This document shows, piece after piece, positions 37,919 through 45,892 of a stretch of 45,957 nt of DNA. The first letter of the stretch is position 1. Each line of letters opens with the position of its first letter. The position numbers were made by a program, and so were the translations under genes. Below the pieces are notes generated by a model. The model made no database searches, was not told the DNA's origin, and saw nothing but the letters and a program-made list of their open reading frames with translations. The DNA lies in contig JAKATW010000141.1 of the NCBI GenBank assembly GCA_021827945.1, positions 1 to 45,957 on the forward strand, in the 5' to 3' direction. This DNA comes from Thermoplasmata archaeon (lineage in GTDB: Archaea; Thermoplasmatota; Thermoplasmata; Thermoplasmatales; GCA-001856825).

Positions 37919-39352
37919 TCACTTTCCTGCCGACGCCTTCTCAATTTCTAAGGGTTTGTCCGTCAGTATCTTCTTTCTGTTTATATAAGTGAAGATTATT
38001 CCAAATACCACCCAGATAGGAATAACATAGTAGACTAGAGAAATCGGCCAAGCCAGACCTAGAACGGAATAATAGCCACCAATCAAGAAGAGTATCGATG
38101 ATATCGTAGGTACAATAATGTGTGGAAGAATCTTTAATTCAGTCAAACGCCTGTAGAGGAAAGCAAGAGTCTGATTGACTATTAGATGATACAGCCACCA
38201 GAGGACGGACAGGAAGGTTCCGAACAAAAGCCACGCGTAAAACGTTCCATCATTCATTCCATAGAAGTGTACAAAGACTATCAAAGATAAAACCGTCAAG
38301 ACAACGGTAAAGGTGAAAATTGTCAATACTGCGACATACGGACTTTTGTACTTCGGATGTACTCGAGACAGAGACTCCGGTAACACTCTATCTCTCGATA
38401 GGGAAAGGAATATTCTTGCAGTTTGTGAGCCATTAAAAACTGGCGCCATTATTTGAGCAATTTCAATGACGATGAACGAGACTAATAGTACACCGCCGCC
38501 CAAGTATTTCTCCGTGAAGTAAAATCCTGGTGAAAAATAGGAAAGCGCAGTACTTAGGGAGGAACCAGCAATTGAAACTACAGAGTAAACTTCAAGAATT
38601 TCAATTCCAATAATTATTACGGCAGCTGCAACAATAGCATTCTTTATAGTCCTGAACGGAGTTTTTGTTTCCTCTCCGAACATTACTATCCCACCGTAAC
38701 CAGAATAACTCATGAATCCACCAACTACTACTGCTGTGAAGAAACCAGAGAGACCCCCCCAGGAGTTTCCAATGTTGAAATATGATATATTGTTGTTAGG
38801 GCTTATCGCTATCAGGGCTATGCTAATTGCCCCAAAAATCGCAATTTCGAACATTGATATAATAATGGCTAGATTGCCGCCGACCGACACAGACCTGTAA
38901 CCAACAACCAGATAGAGTACCGGTCCTATTAATGATGCAAGAATGACCACGTAAAGTGGAAGAGAAATGTTGAAGAGTGCCATCAGGGCAGACCAAAGTA
39001 ACCAACCCCCCAATATGCTAGTAAATGGCATCGCGCTTGACATGTACAAGATCTGTAGGAATCCCACTGTTTTACTAAAGTATTTGTTTGGAACACTCCT
39101 TTCAACGAATTTGTAATAACCTCCAGGTGTTGCAACCTTCTTGCTGTAATAATAAACTGAGACTATAGCAGCAAGCAACATTATTCCCCCGATCAAGAAA
39201 GCCATTGGAGCAACTGGGCCGGAATAAGCCATTGCAGTTGACCCGGTGATTGCAAAAGCTGAAGCTGGGAACATAACAGCTACTGCCCAAAAAACCAGCT
39301 GCCAAAAAGACAGACCACTTCTATTAAGTTCATTGGTCATAGTATATATCAA
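37919..39352 (-). CDS. APC-superfamily amino acid/polyamine permease
   Basis: 477 aa, ~12 TM; AVMFPASAFAITGSTAMAYSGPVAP, VATPGGYYKFVERS, SGYGGIVMFGEETKTPFRTIKNAI; likely ATG start 39340. Confidence 0.85.
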   Translation of the reverse strand: MIYTMTNELNRSGLSFWQLVFWAVAVMFPASAFAITGSTAMAYSGPVAPMAFLIGGIMLLAAIVSVYYYSKKVATPGGYYKFVERSVPNKYFSKTVGFLQILYMSSAMPFTSILGGWLLWSALMALFNISLPLYVVILASLIGPVLYLVVGYRSVSVGGNLAIIISMFEIAIFGAISIALIAISPNNNISYFNIGNSWGGLSGFFTAVVVGGFMSYSGYGGIVMFGEETKTPFRTIKNAIVAAAVIIIGIEILEVYSVVSIAGSSLSTALSYFSPGFYFTEKYLGGGVLLVSFIVIEIAQIMAPVFNGSQTARIFLSLSRDRVLPESLSRVHPKYKSPYVAVLTIFTFTVVLTVLSLIVFVHFYGMNDGTFYAWLLFGTFLSVLWWLYHLIVNQTLAFLYRRLTELKILPHIIVPTISSILFLIGGYYSVLGLAWPISLVYYVIPIWVVFGIIFTYINRKKILTDKPLEIEKASAGK

Positions 39353-39377
39353 ACTGTCTTTATAATTAGTCTTATTT

Positions 39378-39391
39378 TCTTACATGTAAGA
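39378..39391. promoter_or_regulatory. 14-bp perfect palindrome TCTTACATGTAAGA upstream of the permease promoter
   Basis: Read directly; next to TATA-like TTATAAAG (minus, ~39360). Confidence 0.55.
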
Positions 39392-39671
39392 TGGTGCACT
39401 TCAATATAATTGAACAAAAATGACGTGAGATACATCAGAATAATCTCAATTAAGTGCTTTCAAACTACCTGACAGCTCTAAGATTTGAAACATATGTCCA
39501 ATGAAACTGGTAGCGATTAAGTCTTCCAAAATACTCCTAGAACTCAGAAAGTGAACTTTATGTAAATATTTCGAATTTTGTGGTGGTCCGGTTCTACCAT
39601 TTTATTCCACTCTCCATCTAGAAATGATTTTAATTCGGAAAATGTTTTTAAGATTGGTGAAAATACTGAAT

Positions 39672-39689
39672 GTTATTTATTCAAATAAC
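39672..39689. promoter_or_regulatory. Inverted repeat GTTATTT-attc-AAATAAC upstream of the HTH_10 gene
   Basis: 7-bp perfect arms, 4-nt spacer. Confidence 0.45.
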
Positions 39690-39718
39690 CTCAATGCAGA
39701 AAATTTAACTATAAGTAA

Positions 39719-39739
39719 TAGATCGATTACTGCGATCTA
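39719..39739. promoter_or_regulatory. Inverted repeat TAGATCG-attactg-CGATCTA abutting the HTH_10 start codon
   Basis: 7-bp perfect arms, 7-nt spacer, ends 1 nt before ATG 39741; TATA-like ACTATAAG ~27 nt upstream of ATG. Confidence 0.5.
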
Positions 39740-39740
39740 G

Positions 39741-40442
39741 ATGTTTTACCGACTCCATTTATTGATTGAGCATAGCGAAGACTGGTCAATGCTGTGCAAG
39801 GAATTTGATGTTTCTGCAAAACCTCTACTCTATTTCCTTGCTAATATTAATGGAAGTTACGTGCGCGCTGAACTTACCAAAATTAGTTGTAATCATGACG
39901 AGTGCAAGGATGGATATTATCTGGATCAATTTGTGTACAAAGTCAAGAAGAACAAAGAAGTCTATGGAGTAGTATATTTTAATAGAGAAGACAGACATTT
40001 CAATAAGATCAGGTACATCCTCACCCTCGAAGACTACAGTTCATCAATAAGAAAACTTATCAATGATCGCCTTGGATTTTTTATCTCGACTAAAGGACAT
40101 AAGAACCTCGAGGAATTCACAGTACTATTCCCATTCGGTCGCAGAACGGAATTTGAAGAGCTCAGAGATCAACTCGACGAGATGGGAACGGTACACCTAT
40201 TTGATGTCACAAAAGTGAGCGATACGGTACTTCCTACTTATCCCCGTCTGACTCAAAGGGAAACTGAAGTGATGCAAACAGCCTGGTCCAGTGGTTATTT
40301 CAATTATCCTAAGAATATCAACCTTGAGGAGATGGCAAGAGACATGAGCATTAAAAGATCTACCCTAGATTATCATTTGCGTGAAGGTGTTAAGAAGTCC
40401 ATACAATTTCTTATTGACACGGGAATGTATGAGTGGCAATAA
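39741..40442 (+). CDS. HTH_10 (bacterio-opsin activator-type) transcriptional regulator
   Basis: C-terminus LTQRETEVMQTAWSSGYFNYPKNINLEEMARDMSIKRSTLDYHLREGVKK. Confidence 0.88.
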   Translation: MFYRLHLLIEHSEDWSMLCKEFDVSAKPLLYFLANINGSYVRAELTKISCNHDECKDGYYLDQFVYKVKKNKEVYGVVYFNREDRHFNKIRYILTLEDYSSSIRKLINDRLGFFISTKGHKNLEEFTVLFPFGRRTEFEELRDQLDEMGTVHLFDVTKVSDTVLPTYPRLTQRETEVMQTAWSSGYFNYPKNINLEEMARDMSIKRSTLDYHLREGVKKSIQFLIDTGMYEWQ

Positions 40443-40488
40443 TTCTCAAATGATTTTTGATGAGAACTCAATCGAATGGCTCTCCAGT

Positions 40489-41385
40489 TCATAAACCAAT
40501 GAATGGGATTAGAATTGATAACAAGGCTATAATCACAAAAAAGATTCCGATGAATATGTTGGTTGAAACGAAGAGTTTCATGATGCGCTTATCTGGGTCC
40601 ACCAGAGCCCTAAGATAAGATGTCAATAGAGAGAGTCCCAGAAGCACATAGATCGCGAAGACCCCGATTCCCACGTAGAAGGTAAAATAAGACCTGAATT
40701 CGAACCCGGTCAGAATCGTGACAATTACTGCCAGCAATGCAATTGGGAAGAGTATCCGCATAGACTGTTTTGTCGTACGGTTCACGGGGAGCATCGGGAC
40801 AGACGCTGCTGCATAGTCCTCCCTGTATTTGATAGAGAGGGACCAGATGTGGAGAGGGGTCCATATAAATATTGTCAGGAACATCAAGAATGCGACTACA
40901 TTGTATGAAGATGTAAATGCATAGAAACCTGCAAGTAGAGGAGCTCCCCCTGAGTACGCTCCCAGTATAATGTTCCAGGAGGTTCTCTTTTTTGAAATTA
41001 GGGAATATATTATCACGTAGTCGAAAATGCCGCTTGCCATAAATGCGAAGGACCAGAAGGATCTAAAAATCGCCATGACGAGTGTTGCGGTAATAAGGAT
41101 AAGGCCACCATAGAGTGCTATACTTGGCTTCATCCTTCCTGATGGGAGTGCTCTGTTCATCGTTCTCTTCATCTTCTTGTCAATGGATAGATCGAAATAG
41201 TTAGATATCGACTCGGCCCCCATCAGTCCCAGTGCGATGTACACCGCCACATAGAGAAATCCAATCAGATCAAGACTCCTATGTATGCTGAGGGCGAACA
41301 CTTCACCAGCAATTCCTGTTATCAGGAGAAACACCCAGACTCGTGGTTTTGTCATGATTATGAAATCGCTGACGAAATTTCCCAT
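40489..41385 (-). CDS. ctaB: Protoheme IX farnesyltransferase (heme O synthase, UbiA family)
   Basis: MTKPRVWVFLLITGIAG, NYFDLSIDKKMKRTMNRALPSGRM, TPLHIWSLSIKYREDYAAASVPMLPV. Confidence 0.92.
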   Translation of the reverse strand: MGNFVSDFIIMTKPRVWVFLLITGIAGEVFALSIHRSLDLIGFLYVAVYIALGLMGAESISNYFDLSIDKKMKRTMNRALPSGRMKPSIALYGGLILITATLVMAIFRSFWSFAFMASGIFDYVIIYSLISKKRTSWNIILGAYSGGAPLLAGFYAFTSSYNVVAFLMFLTIFIWTPLHIWSLSIKYREDYAAASVPMLPVNRTTKQSMRILFPIALLAVIVTILTGFEFRSYFTFYVGIGVFAIYVLLGLSLLTSYLRALVDPDKRIMKLFVSTNIFIGIFFVIIALLSILIPFIGL

Positions 41386-41593
41386 TGAGAGGGTAGTATC
41401 GAACTCTATAAATTTATGCCGTCACAATACCGGCAAACGGTCATCGTTGAATTTGATATCCAAATGTCGAAAAAGTGATGCACTTTAGAGGAAATATGGT
41501 AATCAAAGTGAACTCTGGACCAAATAAACAGAGTCGTATTCATACCGTTGCTTTTGCTCTTACACAGTATTTTTCCCCGTAAGCCAAAGGCTA

Positions 41594-41740
41594 TTTATAA
41601 TGACGTTAGATGCAGATGGGCTGTCCGTCAATGTGCACCGAGTTCATGAGGAAACGAAGCAGAGAACTATATTTCTCCTCGTGAAATGTCAGTAAACGAA
41701 TAACGAAAGAAGGAATAGACAACCTTTCGGTATATTCTGG
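41594..41740 (+). ncRNA. Possible small transcript upstream of tRNA-Ala (speculative)
   Basis: TTTATA at 41594-41599 not followed by a sizeable ORF; downstream CGAAAG...CTTTCG and GAGGA...TCCTC hairpin potential. Confidence 0.2.
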
Positions 41741-41757
41741 GGTGCGTTAAGCGATTT

Positions 41758-41829
41758 GGGCTGGTAGATCAGTGGAAGATCGCCTCCTTGGCATGGAGGA
41801 GGCCCGGGGTTCAAATCCCCGCCAGTCCA
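41758..41829 (+). tRNA. tRNA-Ala (GGC)
   Basis: Acceptor GGGCTGG/CCAGTCC, D-stem GATC/GATC, anticodon stem CCTCC-TTGGCAT-GGAGG (anticodon GGC), T-stem CGGGG-TTCAAAT-CCCCG. Confidence 0.95.
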
Positions 41830-42704
41830 TTGACAATGTCGTAGGATTTGGGGGATTTGAACATTTTATCCTCTTTGAATAGTTTCGGGTTTTGGTCGTG
41901 CATTCGTCTTATGGCCTCTGCTGAGTCCAGTTTTGTATAGATGGCTGTTGTATCGAGTCTCTCGTGGCCTAGCATTTGACTGATGGTTTGAAGGTCCATG
42001 TTTTCCATGACCAGTTTAACGGCATATGTGTGACGGCATCTATGCCACTTGAAGCCTTTAACTCCTGTTCTCTCCCGGATCCTCTTGGAAAGGTTCTCCA
42101 TGTAAGACGAGGTTATCTTTCCCTTCCTGGTTGTAAATACGTAATTCAAGTTCTGGTGATTCCTTAAGGGTAGCCATTTTCTTATGCTCTCAAATGTGAA
42201 GGAATCAAGGTAAACATCCCTATTCTCCTCGCCTTTCCCCCTCTCAACTGTCAAATAGTTCTCATGAATATCCTTGACTTTCAAGTTGGCGATCTCGCTT
42301 GCCCTCAATCCTGTGTTGAGTGCAAGGATAATCATCGTATGGTCCCTGTTGTCTTCCAGGGTTTCACCTTTCGATCTTTCAAGTAATAGCTTTACCTCAT
42401 TGGCATCGTACCTATTTATGGTGAATTTCTTTTTTGTTCCTGGAATATACTCAAAAGTATCCCATCCCCTGAATAGTATCCACCTGTTAAGGTACTTAAT
42501 ATATCCGTTGATCTTCTGCTTAGTGGCCCCCATTCTTCTCGCTTCCTTAAGAAACTCGTGGACACTCTCTCTATTTTCCAAGTCTATGGATTTGGAAAAG
42601 AAACGGATCTTCCTAACAGCATCTTCAATGGTTGAAGCAGAGAAGTTACGTCCATACATCCAGTCCTCGAATTCAATCAATTTATTCTCAATATTTTCGT
42701 TCAT
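41811..42704 (-). CDS. int: Tyrosine recombinase/integrase (XerC/D-like)
   Basis: GLRASEIANLKV (R), HRCRHTYAVKL (HxxR), LGHERLDTTAIYTKLD (H...Y); stop codon lies inside the tRNA T-arm. Confidence 0.93.
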   Translation of the reverse strand: MNENIENKLIEFEDWMYGRNFSASTIEDAVRKIRFFSKSIDLENRESVHEFLKEARRMGATKQKINGYIKYLNRWILFRGWDTFEYIPGTKKKFTINRYDANEVKLLLERSKGETLEDNRDHTMIILALNTGLRASEIANLKVKDIHENYLTVERGKGEENRDVYLDSFTFESIRKWLPLRNHQNLNYVFTTRKGKITSSYMENLSKRIRERTGVKGFKWHRCRHTYAVKLVMENMDLQTISQMLGHERLDTTAIYTKLDSAEAIRRMHDQNPKLFKEDKMFKSPKSYDIVNGLAGI

Positions 42705-42853
42705 AACTTAAATCCCCCATTCGTATCCAAATCAACCAAAGTCGTAATGCACAATCTGACGGCATGAGATCGATTTGCTGCTTTTCCCCTTTTAACGAGA
42801 TCATCTAGGAAGGAATTCTGTTCATCCGCTATAGAGATACTAATTTTTATCAT
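42701..42853 (-). CDS. Ribbon-helix-helix (CopG-like) DNA-binding protein
   Basis: MIKISISIADEQNSFLDDLVKRGKAANRSHAVRLCITTLVDL; 4-bp overlap with int start; ORF track start 42889 is upstream. Confidence 0.75.
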   Translation of the reverse strand: MIKISISIADEQNSFLDDLVKRGKAANRSHAVRLCITTLVDLDTNGGFKL

Positions 42854-42969
42854 ACTACTTTCACCTACTTTAGTATACACTACTGGCATAAATAACTTCC
42901 TACTTTTCCTTACTTATACTTACTTTTAAGCAGAAAGACGCTTAAACCAATATTTCTTCCTCCTCCGTA
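42854..42969. promoter_or_regulatory. Divergent RHH promoter/operator region with repeated TACTT motifs
   Basis: TACTT at 42856, 42866, 42901, 42911, 42917 and 42921, several 10 bp apart. Confidence 0.5.
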
Positions 42970-43146
42970 ATGAAAATTAAAGTGTCTGTTTCGATTGATG
43001 AGGAGCTTTTAGAATGGGTTGAAGTGGAGGTAGATAAGAAAAGGTTTGCCTCTGTTTCACACGCTGTGAACTTTGCGTTGAATGGTTTAAAAAAAGAATC
43101 CGGTCTGGGTGGCGTCAAGCGGCAGACGAAAGAGAAAGATAAGTAA
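42970..43146 (+). CDS. Ribbon-helix-helix protein, first gene of the GHKL cassette
   Basis: Not in the supplied track (58 aa). My translation: MKIKVSVSIDEELLEWVEVEVDKKRFASVSHAVNFALNGLKKESGLGGVKRQTKEKDK*. Confidence 0.75.
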   Translation: MKIKVSVSIDEELLEWVEVEVDKKRFASVSHAVNFALNGLKKESGLGGVKRQTKEKDK

Positions 43147-43147
43147 T

Positions 43148-43339
43148 ATGACTTCTCAAAATAAGTGTTTCTTGATCTCTCCTGCTGGAGAAAAGAGTTC
43201 AGCAACTAGAAATAGATTAGACGATCTCATGAATTACACCACAAGGCCCGTGATGGAAGGACTCGAAATTAAACTGGAAAGAGCCAGTAAACTGGCGGAG
43301 AGGGGGAAGAAGGAAGGTCGGTTAAGTGACTCAAATTAA
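43148..43339 (+). CDS. Short protein resembling the N-terminus of TIR-like/nucleoside 2-deoxyribosyltransferase-like domains
   Basis: MTSQNKCFLISPAGEKSSATRNRLDDLMNYTTRPVMEGLEIKLERASKLAERG..., similar to CFVISPIG-x(n)-IRxRxDxxxxYxIxPALExxGYEVxRAD; ATG at 43148, 1 nt after the RHH stop. Confidence 0.5.
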   Translation: MTSQNKCFLISPAGEKSSATRNRLDDLMNYTTRPVMEGLEIKLERASKLAERGKKEGRLSDSN

Positions 43340-44090
43340 AATCGGAAATCAAATCAGCGAACTCAGCTGCCTCAATTCTAAAGTAGACAAATATGCTTGT
43401 TATGAAGTTACAAACGGCAACATTGACTTTGAGTATATTGACCTTGTCTGTGACTCGCAACATTTTGCAAGATTCAGCGTCGAAAAGACAGGAAGTGACG
43501 GAGATATTACCCTAAAAGTAGGGCAGGAACAGAAAGTCCTTTCGATCTTCGTGGACAATTATAGGGCGACCGTATTGTCATTTCGTTCGTTAGATCAAGA
43601 ACAGTTTTGGCAATTTATCGGATTTGTTTCTATTAAGCATGCATATGGTGCTGCTACAGCGATCAGAGTATTGATTGAAGATTTTTTGAAATTAAATTAC
43701 TTATCGCCAGGTATTATCAAATATCTAGGAAAGAGAAATTTAAAGAAACTATATATGAAGGTGGAAAAGGACAAGACTGATCTTGCTTCAGAAGCAGTTA
43801 TGATGATAACTGTTAAGAATCTGTTTTTAACACTGATGGGTATAGATCCAAAAAGTAATGGATTAAGGGGTCACATAAACGATACCTTAAAGAAATTTTA
43901 CAGGAGTAGAGCAACGAAAAATCGACGGTTTAAGAAAGAACAATGGGAGAAGCTTAAACTTGTCTACGACACGTCTTCGAAAATTATTCATGGTCAGCAA
44001 TACGATGCATATCAACTTTTTAATGAAGTTAATGGAATTTTTGAGATTTTTAAAGAGTATTCAGAGAAAGAAGGGAAGTGGACCCAATGA
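43326..44090 (+). CDS. Uncharacterised 254-aa protein of the GHKL cassette
   Basis: GTG start overlapping upstream gene by 14 nt; no family recognised; C-terminal half helical with SSKIIHG. Confidence 0.8.
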   Translation: MTQIKIGNQISELSCLNSKVDKYACYEVTNGNIDFEYIDLVCDSQHFARFSVEKTGSDGDITLKVGQEQKVLSIFVDNYRATVLSFRSLDQEQFWQFIGFVSIKHAYGAATAIRVLIEDFLKLNYLSPGIIKYLGKRNLKKLYMKVEKDKTDLASEAVMMITVKNLFLTLMGIDPKSNGLRGHINDTLKKFYRSRATKNRRFKKEQWEKLKLVYDTSSKIIHGQQYDAYQLFNEVNGIFEIFKEYSEKEGKWTQ

Positions 44091-45892
44091 GTGATAAAGA
44101 ATCTGAAGAAGTTCTTCTGGATTCAATCTCGCTACAGGTAGCAGCTCAAGTTATAAAGCACATCTCTGCAGGACTCTATAGGAGCCCGGGCAGCTCCATA
44201 AAGGAACTAATTAGCAACTCCTTTGACGCGTGTGCAACAGAAGTGAATGTAGATTTCTATCTCGGAACATTTAAGTCTACTCAGTTTGAATTCGAGAAAA
44301 TTGTTATTAGAGATAATGGGGCTGGAATGACCCTCGACACTCTCTACGAAGTTTTTACTCACATTGGCAGTAGTGGAAAAGATAAGCCTTCGACATCAGA
44401 AAACCCAGATTGCAAATTGAGGCCGATCATTGGTAGAATGGGAATTGGTATGCTTTCTGTTGCATCTGCATGTACTGGATTCGTCGTTAGAACCAAGAAA
44501 AGAGGCGAACAAAAAGAGTATACAGCTAAGATATCGTTGTCATTTTTCAAAGATAGAATACAGAGATCAGAATCTATGGACAAATCTAAGTTAGGTAATG
44601 TTGAGCTTTATTCCAGAGATGTGAACAATGACGAAAGCTATACAGAAATAGAGATAAGTGAATTCACTCCTCCTTTTCTTGAGAACATAGTGCCCACTCT
44701 TAGCACTTCTTACTTATATAACTACATAAGAGGGAAAGAAAGCTACGAAGAATACTTTGAGCTCTTTGTATATAACGTTCAACAGCAAGGAAAGCTCGCA
44801 AACGTGGCAGTGATTGATAAGTTGATTGCAGATGTTGGCACCATGGCTCCGGTTGAATATTTACCAGACGGACCAGTAAGAAAAATCATAAAACTAAACG
44901 GAAAAGAGTATCAAATACCAGGGACGGACACAAAGGAGTACGATCAATTACGTAATAAACCAAAATCATTCAATTTTAATGTCATTGCTAATATCTACGT
45001 CAAAGGTCTTGACGGTAGATCAAGGCTAAGGAATTCTTTCAAAATATACAAACCGTTCATTTATCCCGTATTAGAAGATGTGACAGATTCGGTCGATTTC
45101 GAAGACCTTGATCCATATGTTTATTTACTTCCACCAAGAGATGACAAGGTCCTAAACGATGACGGTGTTTATGAAGAAACTTCAGTTAGAGGTTACTACT
45201 ACCACCAAAATAAGAGAATTCAACCAAGCGAATTTAGCGGGCTTCTGTATCGAGTATTCAACGTAGCGCTAGGCAATGAATTTGGAGACCCGATGAAGTT
45301 CTTTGTCGACGCCTATTTGGTATTTCAGCAATCGTTTGTTGAAGTTTACTTGGACAAAGGATTTCAACAAATCGTCAACCTGGATCGAGAAGGCCTGTTT
45401 GAAGGCAGTAACATGTACAGATACTTGCGAAACTACCTTGTTAACACAATCAGAGGGGACGCTCCACCAAAACCTGCCCCGTCAAAGCCCGAAACTTCAA
45501 AGGAGGAACAGGAAAAGCAATTTCAACAAGACCAAAATCAAACCTTTAAAGATAACAAAAGAGACGCGATAGTTCCAAAAGTGAAAAGAAGAAGGAGCAA
45601 TACAAGAAAAGCCAAGATAGAAAAGAGAAGTGAGCAGGTTGAACAGCGGCTACTTGATGATTTCGGTGCCCAAATTTTGACCAAGGAAAGAACCGATGAG
45701 GTTAAGGAAATGAGGGTAGAAATTGAAGGAGATGAGTTAATCGCTTATATTCCAAAATTCCAAAAGAGGAAAGAGCTTTGGGACCTTTTATGCATAGGCG
45801 TCATAGCGAATACGAGAGACGACAATAAAATAAAGGAAAAACTTGTAAAATTTATACTTGACCTATATGAAGAAGTAGAAGTTGGGAAGTGA
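44087..45892 (+). CDS. GHKL (HSP90/MORC/MutL-type) ATPase
   Basis: SSIKELISNSFDACATEVNV (N box), IVIRDNGAGMT (G1 DxGxG), IIGRMGIGMLSVASACTGF (G2 GxxGxG); 4-bp ATGA overlap with upstream gene. Confidence 0.88.
   Translation: MSDKESEEVLLDSISLQVAAQVIKHISAGLYRSPGSSIKELISNSFDACATEVNVDFYLGTFKSTQFEFEKIVIRDNGAGMTLDTLYEVFTHIGSSGKDKPSTSENPDCKLRPIIGRMGIGMLSVASACTGFVVRTKKRGEQKEYTAKISLSFFKDRIQRSESMDKSKLGNVELYSRDVNNDESYTEIEISEFTPPFLENIVPTLSTSYLYNYIRGKESYEEYFELFVYNVQQQGKLANVAVIDKLIADVGTMAPVEYLPDGPVRKIIKLNGKEYQIPGTDTKEYDQLRNKPKSFNFNVIANIYVKGLDGRSRLRNSFKIYKPFIYPVLEDVTDSVDFEDLDPYVYLLPPRDDKVLNDDGVYEETSVRGYYYHQNKRIQPSEFSGLLYRVFNVALGNEFGDPMKFFVDAYLVFQQSFVEVYLDKGFQQIVNLDREGLFEGSNMYRYLRNYLVNTIRGDAPPKPAPSKPETSKEEQEKQFQQDQNQTFKDNKRDAIVPKVKRRRSNTRKAKIEKRSEQVEQRLLDDFGAQILTKERTDEVKEMRVEIEGDELIAYIPKFQKRKELWDLLCIGVIANTRDDNKIKEKLVKFILDLYEEVEVGK

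Noticed and set aside
42942-43205. 87-aa minus-strand ORF
   Set aside because: Antisense to the RHH gene 42970-43146 that heads the GHKL cassette
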